Shown here one piece after another: positions 1-11,955 of a DNA stretch of 64,000 bases; position 1 is the stretch's first letter; every line of letters starts with the position of its first letter. Under the pieces are notes generated by a model, which did no database searches, was not told where the DNA came from, and was given only the letters and a program-made list of their open reading frames with translations. Source of the stretch: Lamellibrachia satsuma. Taxonomy: Eukaryota > Annelida > Polychaeta > Sabellida > Siboglinidae. The position numbers and the translations under genes were made by a program. The stretch is from contig BSQZ01000060.1 in the NCBI GenBank assembly GCA_033239005.1, forward strand, positions 2,957,501 through 3,021,500, read 5' to 3'.

Positions 1-404
1 GTGGTGGGGGAAGTGGTGGTGGTAGTTGTGGTGGTGGTGGTGGTGGTGGTGGCTGTGGTTGTGGTTGTGGTGGTGGTGGTGGTAGTGGTGATGGTGGTGA
101 TGGTGGTTGTGGTGGTAGTGGTGATGGTGATGATGATGGTGGTGGTGGTGGTGGTGGTGGTGGTTGTGATGGTGGTGGTGGTGGTGGTGGTGGTGGTGGT
201 GGTGGTAGTGCTGGTGGTGGTAGTGGTGATGGTGGTGATGGTGGTTGTGGTTGTGGTGGTGGTGGTGGCAGTGATAGTGCTGGTGGCAGTGATAGTGCTG
301 GTGGTGGTAGTGGTGGTGGTGGTGGTGGTGGTGGTGGTGGTGGTAGTGCTGGTGGTGGTAGTGGTGGTGGTGGTGGTGGTGGTGGTGATGATGGTCGTGG
401 TGGA
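1..404. repeat. (GTG/GGT)n imperfect microsatellite
   Basis: About 400 bases are almost purely GTG/GGT with scattered GAT, TGT and AGT variants. The long open frame it yields is poly-valine (poly-glycine or poly-tryptophan in the other frames), which is a composition artefact. It runs to the left edge of the window, so its full size is unknown. Confidence 0.95.
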
Positions 405-1917
405 GTGACGTCTTGAGGAGAAGCCTCTCCAAGATAGTCGTCAAAATGCAGCACGTTCCGCTATTGCCGGTTGTGGAATCAGTTTGTAACGCAACACTTC
501 CAGTTGTCGGCGTTCTTTCCATTTTTCCGCGGGCTTTCTTTGCAGTCTTCTAACCAGTCATGTCACTGGTGGCGTCAGACGACGGCAGGATTACAGTTGA
601 CTGATCCGTCGAACACCTGTTGGCACAGACATTGCCATACGCTTGGCTAGCCTCGCTATTCGTGGCTACTCGATCGGAACGGTAACGGTGTTGCAATCGC
701 TGATAACGGTAATGCTGTTGCAATCGCTGGGCTTTGCACTGCTCTTAATGTTAACATCTGCTGTGCAGCCACACGATGGTCGCTGGTTGAGCGATAATAG
801 GTACAACCGTTCAGTTAAATATTCAAAACTATAAAGTCAATCACAGTGTACAGTTTTGTACGTAATTCGCACTCTTGGTTTAATCCAGATATGAAGTAGA
901 GAACAATCACACAACACTACGAATGTGTGAGCAAACGTCATTGTTTTAATAATTAAAAAGCGAAAATTTAACAGCTAAACAAATACAGAAACATGGCAAT
1001 GAAACTTTAGCAACCATATCATGTTTATGTAAGTTAAGATTAAAATGAACATCTTAAGATAAAGTGAAAAATAACGATGTAACGTGTGTACTGTCGATCT
1101 GAAAACAAAGACTGATATCAAATAACACTCTGGGGGGGGGGAACTAATATATAAACCCGAAAACATACGTCACTATCGATAGGGCATGTCGTGTACAAAA
1201 CACGAACATAAGTAACACAAATCACACAACTGGTCAATCAAACTATGCCTTATGCTAACCGATAATTTGTTATATGCCCTCACCTTTTGGTGCAATCCAC
1301 GACACAGGTTAAACCCTTGAACTGGAATCTCACTGTGTGCCGTATTCATTATAGGTTGTAAGTACCCAATATATCTTGGTTTTGGTGATGAAGTTCTGTA
1401 AGATCAACTAGACTGTCCTCATCTCCTGTACATCACATTTATGGCTCTCTCTCTCTCTCTGCCAGGCTGTCCCATCTCAGTACCATCAGCGCATCTGTGA
1501 GATCTGCACGTCGTACACAGTGTATCTCTCTTTCAAACTCGTCGACAGATCGCCGTCCGACCGCTAATCCAGTTAGAAGTTAATTCGATATCTAATTTGC
1601 GTCGTCGTATTAAAGCAAGAAGGCTGAAAGAGGCCGTGAATTGCTTTTATCGGGATAGCCAACATTCCGCCAATTGCTGTAAATCCGTTCAGGAAGACGC
1701 TGCATTGATTCAATTAAACCAATATCGAGGCAATGTTTGCACCCAGAGTATGGACTAAGGACGTCAACATCCTATGGTGATTAATTGCTGACATGAAATC
1801 ACAACAATTCAAATTTGTAATACATTTTGAACAACATTGTTGACGTAACACCCCCCAAATAATGAGATTTTTGTTCCGCTCTTCTGTTTTCTTTGTACGA
1901 CTATCAAATTATAACTT
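405..1917. other. No gene recognised; AT-rich DNA with small simple repeats
   Basis: I see no supported gene. A run of ten G lies at 1132-1141 and a short (CT)n at 1445-1460. The open frames are short and resemble nothing I know. Confidence 0.6.
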
Positions 1918-2033
1918 TTGCTAGTGTTTGTTCGGACTGATAATAACACTATTTGCCAGTGTTTGTTCGGACTGATAATAACACTATTTGCCAGTGTTTG
2001 TTCGGACTGATAATAACACTATTTCTCAGAAAG
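1918..2033. repeat. 35-bp tandem repeat, about 3 copies
   Basis: The word AGTGTTTGTTCGGACTGAT recurs at 1923, 1958 and 1993, an exact 35-base period with almost identical units. The unit is AT-rich and not a multiple of three, so it is unlikely to be coding. Confidence 0.95.
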
Positions 2034-2667
2034 TTCACGTTTCACTGTTTATTACTATTACTGTTAGTTTTGTTGTTATTAGTATTTTTATTTGAATTAT
2101 TATTATTTTTATTTTTTGGATTAGTATTATTACTTGGCCACCAATGCTGACAGATAGTTAGCGGCTGTACGACCATGACATTATGTCTTGAACGGCAATT
2201 CATGTTGCCATCATGAAAAGAAGTATCTCAACACGGTGGGTCAACCCATTTCCACAAATCCAATGGGAAATGCGAGAAAAACATGACCAGTGTCTGGGGC
2301 TTGTTGAGACGGCGGCCAGATGAGTTGACCTTTCCTTGGTCGTAGGTCGACGGGGACAACACGGTTCCTGGAAGTGCCTCAAAGTGACGGCACGCTGATT
2401 CGAGTGTTATCCGGACGGAAGCAATTTATTCGAGACGGTTCGTGGCGATTGCCCGCCGTCGTAGGTGCACAGCTAAAGCACACAATTTCACCGCACTCCG
2501 TACGTACGTTGGCGCTGATATGATTACAGTGAATGTGCACGGTTGTCTTCTGGTTGTTTCAAGAGAGGTTCGAGGGTTCCTAACGAGTTTTCTTGTGCAA
2601 GGAGTACAAATGACGTGAAATGTGATATGATTAATATACGGAAACATGAATACCATAATACCAGAAC
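2034..2667. other. No gene recognised; TTA/ATT-rich tract then unique DNA
   Basis: 2050-2140 is rich in ATT/GTT trinucleotides. 2200-2660 is unique-looking with short open frames on the - strand that I cannot assign. Confidence 0.5.
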
Positions 2668-2731
2668 TGGGCGGATTACACATAGATGACAATTTTTTGG
2701 ACTCTCGTTAAGCCAATTGTTTCCTTCCTTA
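2668..2731 (+). mobile_element. CR1-like retrotransposon, 3' tail fragment
   Basis: Only the 3' UTR word of the window's main CR1-like family is present. It matches the block GGACTCTCGATAAGCCAAT that follows the reverse-transcriptase stop codon at about 17,970, and it is diverged and 5'-truncated. Confidence 0.7.
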
Positions 2732-2828
2732 AAGCATTCTTATATGTTTAGCTAATTATAACTATATACCAGTAGTTAACTGCAAACAAGAATAGTTCCT
2801 TATATTAATCTCAGTCGCAGAGACAAAT

Positions 2829-2866
2829 GCGTTTCGGTTGAAAGAGTTGCTGAATATTGCCATTAG
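2829..2866 (+). repeat. 38-bp exact copy of 4061-4098
   Basis: Thirty-eight bases beginning GCGTTTCGGTTGAAAGAG are identical to 4061-4098. The second occurrence lies in a coding-like frame; here the match ends abruptly in AT-rich DNA. Confidence 0.9.
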
Positions 2867-3105
2867 AATTATTAGAAAGAAATTGAGAGAAAAAAGACAA
2901 TTCATACACCTTTATCAATACGTAGGCTTATGTACCCGTTTGGGCACATAAGCTGTGTACGATAGAGCCCATAGGGCTGAAATAAAACAAAATGGAGACA
3001 AAAAACAGCTAGGCGGAAAACCAGGCAGGACATCATACATATTAATGAACTATTTACATAGAATGTCAATATTCAACGTATGACGGCTCATTCTGAATGT
3101 TCTGC

Positions 3106-3492
3106 TTGCTACGGCAGCAGACTTGTGTTAGGCCAATAAAGAACTGTACAGTTTCTGGTATTGCTAAGGCAGCAGACTTGTGTTAGGCCAATAAAGAACT
3201 GTACAGTTTCTGGTATTGCTACTGCAGCAGACTTGTGTTAGGCCAATAAAGAACTGTACAGTTTCTGGTATTGCTACGGCAGCAGACTTGTGTTAGGCCA
3301 ATAAAGAACTGTACAGTTTCTGGTATTGCTACGGCAGCAGACTTGTGTTAGTCCAACAAATAACTGTACAGTTTCTGGTATTGCTGCGGCAATAGGCTTG
3401 TGTTAGACCAATAAAGAACTGTACAGTTTCTGGTATTGCTACGGCAATAGGCTTGTGTTAATCCAACAAAGACCTGTACAGTTTCTGGTCTT
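3106..3492. repeat. 55-bp tandem repeat, 7 copies
   Basis: Units start at 3111, 3166, 3221, 3276, 3331, 3386 and 3441. Each contains the perfect palindrome AACTGTACAGTT or a variant, and most contain AATAAA. The last three units are more diverged (AACAAA, CAATAGGC variants), as expected at an array edge. Confidence 0.97.
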
Positions 3493-4021
3493 GGCATTAT
3501 TTTATACAATGGTGCCGGGACTACAAGACAAATGTCCAAACATTCAGAGTGACCAGCATAAATGCGCACTCTGGACAAAGGTCCCTCCTCAATTCAACCA
3601 GGTTTGTTGATGGTCAGATCTGAAGAGCGTGAATAATTTAAGTAGTGTGCGCTGTTAGTTTATTAAGAGTCCGCCATTTTTTTTTACAAAAGTCGAAACA
3701 TTTACAGTTATCGTTAGATCGAGTAATCTGCGAAAGTGCGAATGTACTTATTTTATAACATACATTTAAAACAAGAAAGAATTAAATGTATTGTGTTCGA
3801 TAACGCTAATGCCAAAGATAATTTAATAATTTGTCTGGTGGTGTCATCAAAACTAAATAATACATTCTAAAACGAGACAAATGAAACACCGCCAGACAGA
3901 TCGACGAACGAACCGCCCTGATCGTGTCAAGTGAAAGTATTTGAAGTCGTTCGAACGGCAGGCACGTCTAGGACGACAATCAAGAAACGCAGGGAAAACG
4001 TGACATATTTTCTGCATTCAG
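3493..4021. other. No gene recognised
   Basis: AT-rich DNA with no open frame I can support. It ends in a possible splice acceptor (TTTTCTGCATTCAG, ending at 4021) ahead of the coding-like stretch at 4022. Confidence 0.5.
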
Positions 4022-4255
4022 CCAGAACTCGTCAACGACACGGCTACGGCCATCAAAGACGCGTTTCGGTTGAAAGAGTTGCTGAATATTGCCATTAGCG
4101 ACTCCCGCAATCAGGATGCCATCGTCCGTCTGGTGTATCAAGCGGAAGCACACGTCATTAGCGCGCTACGTGACAGCGTCGGAGAAGGAATCCGACTTAG
4201 CCCGGCTGTGTGCCGCGCTGAAGTTACTGGGCCAACGGGCAAATCCTACACCCAA
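4022..4255 (+). other. Unidentified GC-richer, coding-like segment
   Basis: The frame through 4022-4255 stays open for about 78 codons, with a normal amino-acid mix and higher GC than its surroundings. It begins immediately after a pyrimidine-rich CAG that could be a splice acceptor. It runs straight into a CR1-like fragment at about 4257 with no clear splice donor. It may be a host exon remnant cut by the insertion, or part of another repeat. I do not recognise the protein, and its function is unknown. Confidence 0.3.
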
Positions 4256-4256
4256 G

Positions 4257-4712
4257 GAACTAAGCTAATTCCAGAACTGCTAAACTTTAGCCACTTGATA
4301 GAATGTGGTTTGACAATACTAGACCAGGAGACTAAGAGGAGACCATATTATAGAATTGTTTTAAATATCGAATGGTTATGAGGATAATGACAGGAATATG
4401 TTCTTCAAACATAAAGAAGGCAGTAGAACCAGAGGGCACAAAGCGGCATTAATCAAGGAACACTGTATGTTGGATATGAGAAAGTACTCATTCTCTCAGA
4501 TGGTCATAAATTAATGGAACAAACTGTCAAATGATTGTGTGAATGATAGCAGTGTGAATGTGTTTAAAATAAAAATTGGCAGACATCCGATAAAGGCGGG
4601 CTGTATATATGACAAAAATGTTGGACTTTCGATAAGCCAATTGCTTCCTTGTCCATTTGCCACATGGAACGTGCAGTTTTGGATGACACTCTTGTTAAAT
4701 CTTGTTAAATCT
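4257..4712 (+). mobile_element. CR1-like retrotransposon, 5'-truncated C-terminal and 3' UTR fragment
   Basis: The sequence encodes a decayed version of the reverse-transcriptase C-terminus seen intact at 17.6-17.96 kb: ECGLTILDQ, FFKHKEGSRTRGHKAAL and similar words, with stops. The shared 3' UTR block and the tail of CTTGTTAAAT units follow. It is much older than the 16.9-kb copy. Confidence 0.85.
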
Positions 4713-5422
4713 ACACCATCAGCGCATATTGCTAGCAAAAGGCGACGCTGTGTCGATTCGAAAACACACATCAATGGACCACAGTAAATGGACGAAACAG
4801 CCTTCCACACAAATACACAAATAGGTGATTTGCTTTAGGGTATCGTATTAACACCGTACGTAGCACGAGAGTTTGGAGTCCGGTTTTACTCACCAAGACA
4901 CATTTGTGATTCAAGTTACGTGTAATGTGCTGTTTGTAATATCAGCAAAAGCATAAATGCAAGATGATATTGACCACGTAAACACGCACAGCTATAGCGA
5001 GCGGTAAACCGCCGTCGACAGATAAGCGATGCCATGCCACGCCGCGCAAATGGTTCAAGCAGTTTCGGGAATTACGGCTGCACATCATTACATGTAATCG
5101 CTCTGTACCATTGCACCTTGCTCCAGTAATGACTGATGGTCGATGAAACAGCTGCCATGTACCGTAGCCTCAGACAAAAATGTTATGCCTTGAAATGTAA
5201 TTCCTTGTCCGTTTGCCAGACTGGCTCCGTGTATATTCCTGATATATAGTCTTGCTTTCCTCAGATGTAATCCCACAGTTGCCTGTGATATGGCTGACCG
5301 TATGCGTTGTTATCAGTAGCAGCTGTGGCTCGGTCGTGGCCGCGAATATTAATAAATATTGGTGTGCCAAGAAAATATGTCCTCACACGCGCGCACATAT
5401 ATAAAAAAGCACAAACACACAT
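4713..5422. other. No gene recognised
   Basis: Short open frames on both strands, none convincing. (TAATAA)-type repeats at about 5422-5438 mark the 3' tail of the element that follows. Confidence 0.5.
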
Positions 5423-6537
5423 AATAATAATAATAATTCACTCCTATGGCGCCTATGTCTTCAGGAACCTGAGCTCAGAGGCACAACAAAACAGAATCAT
5501 TAAGCATAATCGTGAACCGGGACGCACAAAAATCATTATAAAAAAGAGAGATAACCGAAGATTTATGGTGGAAATGCTATTTGGAACAAATACGTCTTGG
5601 GTTTTTTTTTTGAAGATGGCTATAGTATTAGTATTTTCGAAGTGATGGGGAGATCATTCCAGACCCTAGGTGCAGCGACAGAGAAAGTATGTTTGCCCAA
5701 GTTAAGTTTTGTTTAGGCAAAATAAGTTGTTGTGAAATTGATGATCTGGGCTGCCTACGGATATTTGAAAGATGCAGGAGACTAGCCAAATAGGGTGGTT
5801 GTTATGTAGATAAAGCACGATATGTAAGAGTGGACAGCTTATAATTAATTCGATAAGTAGCAGGAAACCAGTGTAACTGTCTAAGTAGTGGTAGTGATGG
5901 TGAAAACCGCGGCGCCCTGAGTACCACACGTGCCAGACAATGTTGTACTCGTTGGAATTTAGCCAAGTCTCTTTTAGCAATGTTTTTAGCAGTGAGGTAC
6001 AATAGGCAAGGTGGCTACTGATTAGTGCTGTTGATATTGTTTTAGCGATAGATATAGATATGTGACGCAGAATCCGACAGAGGTCACGTATATGATAGAA
6101 ACATGATTTGCATACTTCAGGAATGTGCTGGCTAAAGTTAACGTCACTGTCAAAGACAACACCTAGATTACGAACAGTATCAGATGGGAATGTATCACTG
6201 CCAAGCAGTTTAAGTGGAAAATGGCTGATGACCCTATTTCGTTGCTGTTTTGTGCCAATAATAATAAGGTCTGTTTTATCTGGATTAAGCTTTAGCTTAC
6301 TTGATTCCAACCCAAAACAAGATGTCAGTGAGACATTCACTTAAAGTCGAAACAGATTCTTGTGCATTTGATTATGAAAGTGATATGTAAACCTGTGTGT
6401 CATCAGCATACAGGTAATGACTGAGATTATGATTAGTAATGACTTGGCTGAGAGACGTAGTGCATAAGCTAAACATAACAGGGCCAAGGACGGATCCTTG
6501 CGGCACACCGAATGGAAGGTGTTGTTGGCAAGATAGT

Positions 6538-6680
6538 GTGCCAGATATGTTGATGCTTTGGTGTCTGTCTGAACAATATGATTTGAACCGCCGAAGAGCT
6601 GTGCCAGATATGTTAATGCTTTGGTGTCTGTCTGTAAAATATTATTTGAACCACCAAAGAGCTGTGCCAGATATGCCAAC
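6538..6680 (-). repeat. 63-bp tandem duplication inside the reverse-transcriptase region
   Basis: GTGCCAGATATG recurs at 6538, 6601 and 6664, an exact 63-base period (21 codons), so the duplicated block [16 protein letters not shown] stays in frame. It lies just N-terminal of the GVPQGS motif of the L2-like element. Confidence 0.9.
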
Positions 6681-7736
6681 GTTTCTAAGAAGGCGTTGTA
6701 AAAGTATTAAATGATCAATCGTATCGAAAGCAGCTGAGAGATCTAGTAAGGTGAGTGCTGTGACTTTGCTATTGTTCATGGTGTCAACTATATCACTGTG
6801 TAATTTAAAAAAATAAAATGTGCATAGTAATCGAACTTTGCTTTTGAAATCATGTAATTGCACATGTGTAGTTGCTTAGTATAATGGGATCCATCAAGTG
6901 GAGAACGAGTCCGTCGATAAATTCTTTTAATAAATCGACGACGACATTTTGTTACAACTATTTCTCGAAACATCCATGTCGATGGAGGGCGAACTTGTAC
7001 ACTTTTAGTTTGTTTAGATGCATGTTTATCCAGGAGTTTACTTAATGTTTCATGGTACTGGTTAATAAGCTCGCATAACGTAGATTTAAGTTGGGTGAAA
7101 AGATCGTGATTTCCAAGATCATCATGAATGGTATTTACCTTAACTGGTCGAAATGTAATATTTTTTCTAGGTCTTGACCCGACATGTAACGACAAATCAA
7201 TAATGATACGATAGTGATCTGATAAACAATCAGTAGGACATATTGCCTTTATGTTAGTGCAAGTAGATCTAGTAATAAACAGATCAAGCCAATGACTATG
7301 AACATGTGTAGGAAATGAAACGTGTTGATGTAATGCATATGTTTGAAGGACATCCATGAATGATCTAGTATTTAGACTTATTAAATAAAGGTGGATATAG
7401 AAATCTCCAAACATGGAATTGTACGGTGGGTTGAAGAAACTCTGGAAATTCGTCAACAAATGTTGTTGTGCAGCAGGAGGTAGATGCATATACAATTAGC
7501 AGATATGGATTAATGTTTTATAACAATACAGATTACCTCACAGTTTTGGTATATCATGTGTTTCAGGTACAAGAAATGCGACTCCACCACCACTACCTGA
7601 ATGGCGGGGGTGATGGTATAGACACAAACCATATGGATAAATGTCAGCAAGACAACATCAGACCAGAAAGGGCAGCAGATTTATGACGAACAGATCTAAG
7701 ATTTGTAGTGGTAAAGCGCATGTTTTGAAATGTTTT

Positions 7737-7760
7737 TGGTCCAGGATTTGTTGAGACATC
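7737..7760 (-). other. 2A-like motif (GDVSTNPGP) at the retrotransposon N-terminus
   Basis: The - strand frame starting at 7826 reads a hydrophobic stretch followed by GDVSTNPGP at residues 22-30, then the endonuclease start (NLRSVRHKSAALS). The 2A consensus is D-V/I-E-x-N-P-G-P; here serine replaces glutamate while NPGP is kept. 2A-like sequences at this site are known in some APE-type non-LTR retrotransposons. Whether this variant still causes ribosome skipping is not known. Confidence 0.75.
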
Positions 7761-7826
7761 ACCTGCAAGAAGGAGGATTATAGACAGCTTAACTGATGGG
7801 CTACAACAGGATTTTGTATACGACAT

Positions 7827-8425
7827 TCCATTCGCAATTGTTTGTTAGGTAAGTATATTGCCATTCTCTATTTCATACTCCATTCAATAATTTACATTCC
7901 ATTCACAATTGTTTGTTAGGTAAGTATATTGCCATTCTCTATTTCATACTCCATTCAATGATTTACATTCCATTCACAATTGTTTGTTAGGTAAGTATAT
8001 TGCCATTCTCTATTTCATACTCCATTCAATAATTTACATTCCATTCACAATTGTTTGTTATGTAAGTATATTGCCATTCTCTATTTCATACTCCATTCAA
8101 TAATTTACATTCCATTCACAATTGTTTGTTAGGTAAGTATATTGCCATTCTCTATTTCATACTCCATTCAATGATTTACATTCCATTCACAATTGTTTGT
8201 TAGGTAAGTATATTGCCATTCTCTATTTCATACTCCATTCAATAATTTACATTCCATTCGCAATTGTTTGTTAGGTAAGTATATTGACATTCTCTATTTC
8301 ATACTCCATTCAATAATTTACATTCCATTCGCAATTGTTTGTTAGGTAAGTATATTGCCATTCTCTATTTCATACTCCATTCAATAATTTACATTCCATT
8401 CACAATTATTTGTTAAGCAAGTATC
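7827..8425. repeat. 71-bp tandem repeat, about 8 copies
   Basis: TAAGTATATTGCCATTCTC recurs at 7850, 7921, 7992, 8063, 8134, 8205, 8276 and 8347, an exact 71-base period. Units differ by one or two bases (CACAATTG versus CGCAATTG). The array abuts the first codon of the L2-like frame: the ATG at 7826 lies inside the GGAATG word that every unit carries on the - strand. Confidence 0.97.
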
Positions 8426-8629
8426 CGGGGAATGAGTCCATTTGGTAACTAAAAATGAAAAGCTTAATATATGAAGCTGTGGACACCTACATTTATATGT
8501 ACATTATGTTTAAGATGCATATGTGTGTATAATCCAATTAATGTAATGGCAGCAACGTGTACGAGTAACACTTGCTTTGCGATCCACGAGTTATTTGCAG
8601 TAACAACGTGCCCCGTATGATGTAACAAC
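8426..8629. other. No gene recognised
   Basis: AT-rich DNA between the 71-bp array and the inverted-repeat fragment; nothing recognised. Confidence 0.5.
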
Positions 8630-8843
8630 TTCCCCGCTTACGGGGCTAGTTGTTACAGTCGACCACACCTGGAAAACTTCAAATATCTACATAACTACAA
8701 TATGGAATATCAATAGCATGGCACATTTTATTAACACGAATAATAAATTTAATGTATGCGTTGACAGAAATAATGCATCTAACATACATTTAATAAAAAT
8801 AACTTTAACTGAAAATTGTAATAACTAGCCCCGGTCTCCCCTA
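8630..8843. mobile_element. Fragment of an inverted-repeat DNA element (GGGGCTAGTT family)
   Basis: The right end TAGCCCCGGTCTCCCCTA (8826-8843) matches the termini of the element at 41,743-42,680. An inverted GGGGCTAGTTGTTACA word at about 8641 forms the other side, but the outermost bases are degraded. There is no transposase frame. It is probably a short non-autonomous relative. Confidence 0.55.
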
Positions 8844-9221
8844 CTCGGTCGCCTTCGAAATGATTTAAACATCAGATGGATTCTCATAACGAGACTGCCG
8901 TGTGTTATCTGGGTTGATATATTACGGTAAAATACTAATGATAGTCTTGTGGCGTATTTAACTGTAAATAGTTTTTCCACATACCTAACTATTGAAAAGA
9001 AGCTTCGAAACGAGTCTATGTTACACCGTCTTCAACATTGACCGAAAGATGGTGCCACTTGTAAAAATCCACATTTATCCAGTGTGTTCGCAAACGATAC
9101 ACTTCACGGAAATGTTCTAAAAACAAGGGAATTTGAAACGAGATTTTGAGAAATTGCATATTCCTAGTTTATACTAATGATGTGCCATTAAATAGTTTTG
9201 TATTCTACCAATTATGAAAGC
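8844..9221. other. No gene recognised
   Basis: Unique-looking AT-rich DNA with no supported gene. Confidence 0.5.
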
Positions 9222-9640
9222 TGCTTATTAGAATGTGGTTTGACAACACTTGAGACCTGGGGACTAAGACCAGACCAAATAGAAGTGTTCAAGAATGTGA
9301 ATGGCTGTGAGGATATTGATAGGATTATGTTCTTCAAACTTAAAGAACACAGTAAAACAAGAAGACGCAAAGCAGCATTAGTTAAGGAACAATGTAGGTT
9401 GGACATGAGAAAGTTTTCATTCTCACAAGGGAGATAAATTAATGGAAAAAACTGTCAAATTATTATCTTAATGTTAGTAGTGTGAATATGTTTAAAAATA
9501 GAATTGACAGATATGTGATAAAATTGTCGGATTCTCGATAAGCCAATGGCTTCCTTGTCCACTTGCCATCTGGAACTTATAATTTGGCATGGCAATCTTG
9601 TTAAATCTTGTTCTTGTTAAATGTTGTTAAATTGATACTT
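9222..9640 (+). mobile_element. CR1-like retrotransposon, 5'-truncated C-terminal and 3' UTR fragment
   Basis: It encodes ECGLTTLETWGLRPDQIEVF and CRLDMRKFSFSQ, homologous to the C-terminus of the intact frame at 16.9-18.0 kb. The family 3' UTR block (CTCGATAAGCCAATGGC) and a slightly expanded CTTGTTAAAT tail follow. Confidence 0.88.
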
Positions 9641-9847
9641 CCACCTTTCTCCAGTCCAAAAACTTCAGACAGGTGGCGCCACTAAAGTCAACGGCCTGGC
9701 TAGGAGTATAACAGTTAAACCATGAATACATGAGTATAACGTAAATTTTCCCTTTAAAGTTTATTCTGTCATAACATGTCCAGTTTAATATACGTGCTGC
9801 TGATAATCTCCAGGTTGTGAGTGTTATTCTTTCATAAACTGTCCAGG

Positions 9848-10642
9848 TTAATTAACAAAAATGCAACGTACCTCATGGTCGATGCTTAAAGTTGACGATG
9901 CCGTTATCATCTGGTCAGTGAAGCCACCAGCGTTTCCGGCGTTACGGGGTATCTGGCCTGCAATCTCCAAAATGTCTACCAGTTCGCATTTTGTTTCACA
10001 TGTAGTTACGGTATGGCGCGGTACCTGACCACATATGTCATTGTTTGATGTTGTGCGATCTCCTTGGATGAATGCGTTAGATTGAAATAAATCGTTGCTG
10101 CATTTGTTTGTCTTTCCATCAACTGTCAGCTGTTGGTCACGTGACGGAAGACCAACGTGCACATCGACCATTGATACTGCATTTGATGGCGTCGACGTAT
10201 CCACTTCAAAAAGGTTGTCGTAACTTTTATTTGACAGTTCTGATTTCTCACCACCGGCACGTGTACAGTGCAATAATTGGTCTACAATGAATGAAGTTGA
10301 CACGGCAGGTGGGGCTACTTGTTCCAGTGTGACAGACATGTTTGAAGCGGATCGATAGCGTACGTGGTGGTGCCCTCTGACGGACTATTGCACCACCCTA
10401 GGACAAGCTCGTTGTCGTGGAGACGTCTTGTTAGTTGCCACTTTGCCCAAGTGTGCAGTTTTAGACGACCTTACTCCTCCAGTCTTGTCATAAACTGTGG
10501 ACAAAAATGCACCAAGTTCATTACCGATCGCGTCTTGATTGGGCTTAATTAATACATCCAACCATACACCAGCCTTGCAATTTGATGCCAATGTCGTCAA
10601 CTGTCTTATTGCGTCATCAGTTAATGACACCCAACGGCACAT
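9848..10642 (-). pseudogene. Unidentified open frame broken by one stop codon
   Basis: On the - strand one reading frame runs from 10,642 to 9,848 (about 265 codons) with a single in-frame TAG near 10,385-10,387. The two parts are 85 and 163 residues. Composition is protein-like and richer in CpG than the flanks. The ATG at 10,642 follows CTTTAGGCA, so a splice acceptor just upstream is possible and this may be an internal exon. I recognise no domain, signal peptide or membrane segment. It could be a host-gene relic, or intact if the stop is a sequencing error. Confidence 0.35.
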
Positions 10643-11436
10643 TGCCTAAAGCCGTGAACGAAATATGGAACCAATGTTATTCTTGCCTGATCCACTGCGC
10701 TATCGCGTTCTATCACCGCCTAATGGGTACAGACCACTATTTGTATACCAAATGACAACCACTATTAAGCTTATCTTAACCGCAGACAGACAAGACAAGG
10801 GAAATCAATTCTACGTTCTTTAGTCACTGAAAAAAGTGCTCTTCATGTGCCACTGGTGTGCTAAAAAACGAAAATATCGACTCAAACCCACCAACCTTTC
10901 TGCTTTAATGGATTTGCTTTCGCAACCGGATTCGGCATGCAAGTAATATTTAGATGCACTGCGTTAAGCAAAATGTCAGACTCCCATTAATTAAAAAGAC
11001 CGCCATCCTGTACAGTTTGAAGTTCAGTTCACGCAGCGCGCGGATTTCCCGTGTCTTGGGATAAGGCTTACGTCCGTCTCCAAAGATTCAAGCACTGGGC
11101 TGCCTCAGCCCGCCTGCTTAGGCAGCTTATGCTGCAAGCGAGTGTTTCAAATCAGAGCGGTAGCTATGGCATCGCTTGTCAGCCTAAACCATCTTCCGTG
11201 TGTCAAGTAACGCTTAGAAGGTTAATAATTTAGCTCTTATCCGACTGAGCCGTACAGCTGATATCGAACACTTAGGTGCAATCGGACAATCTGAATGTCA
11301 CTCGTAACTGCAGCCGGGAAATCGAAGGCTTGTTTCACTTATGTGTGCGGATCGATTACAGTGACGGAAATGGGAGTTTTGATTGGGATGTGAGTATTTA
11401 TGGCGTCTAACGACATGGCAGCGATAACGTAGAGTA
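10643..11436. other. No gene recognised
   Basis: Mostly unique DNA. A word on the - strand near 11,236-11,260 (GGCTCAGTCGGATAAGAGC) resembles a tRNA A box, but I find no matching B box or cloverleaf. Confidence 0.5.

Positions 11437-11955
<519 letters not shown>

Larger units (their letters stand above)
5423..7840 (-). mobile_element. L2-like non-LTR retrotransposon, nearly complete but decayed
   Basis: Read on the - strand, the element runs from a 2A-like N-terminus (7737-7826) through an AP-endonuclease-like region (LSDHYRIIIDLSLHVGSR near 7200) to reverse transcriptase. RT motifs visible are LLDLSAAFDTIDH (about 6740), [10 protein letters not shown] (about 6490) and YADD (about 6400), then a C-terminus with LGVVFDSDVNFS and FSVAAPRVWNDLP. 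The 3' end carries the GGCGCCATAGG word and a short (AAT)n tail, as in L2 elements. Frameshifts and stops break the frame, and part of the endonuclease is missing. The 5' side joins a 71-bp monomer array. Confidence 0.88.

Noticed and set aside
1..408. 135-codon poly-valine open frame
   Set aside because: Product of (GTG)n; every frame gives a homopolymer-like peptide.
11230..11265. tRNA-like A box on the - strand
   Set aside because: No B box at the right distance and no cloverleaf; not enough for a tRNA or SINE call.
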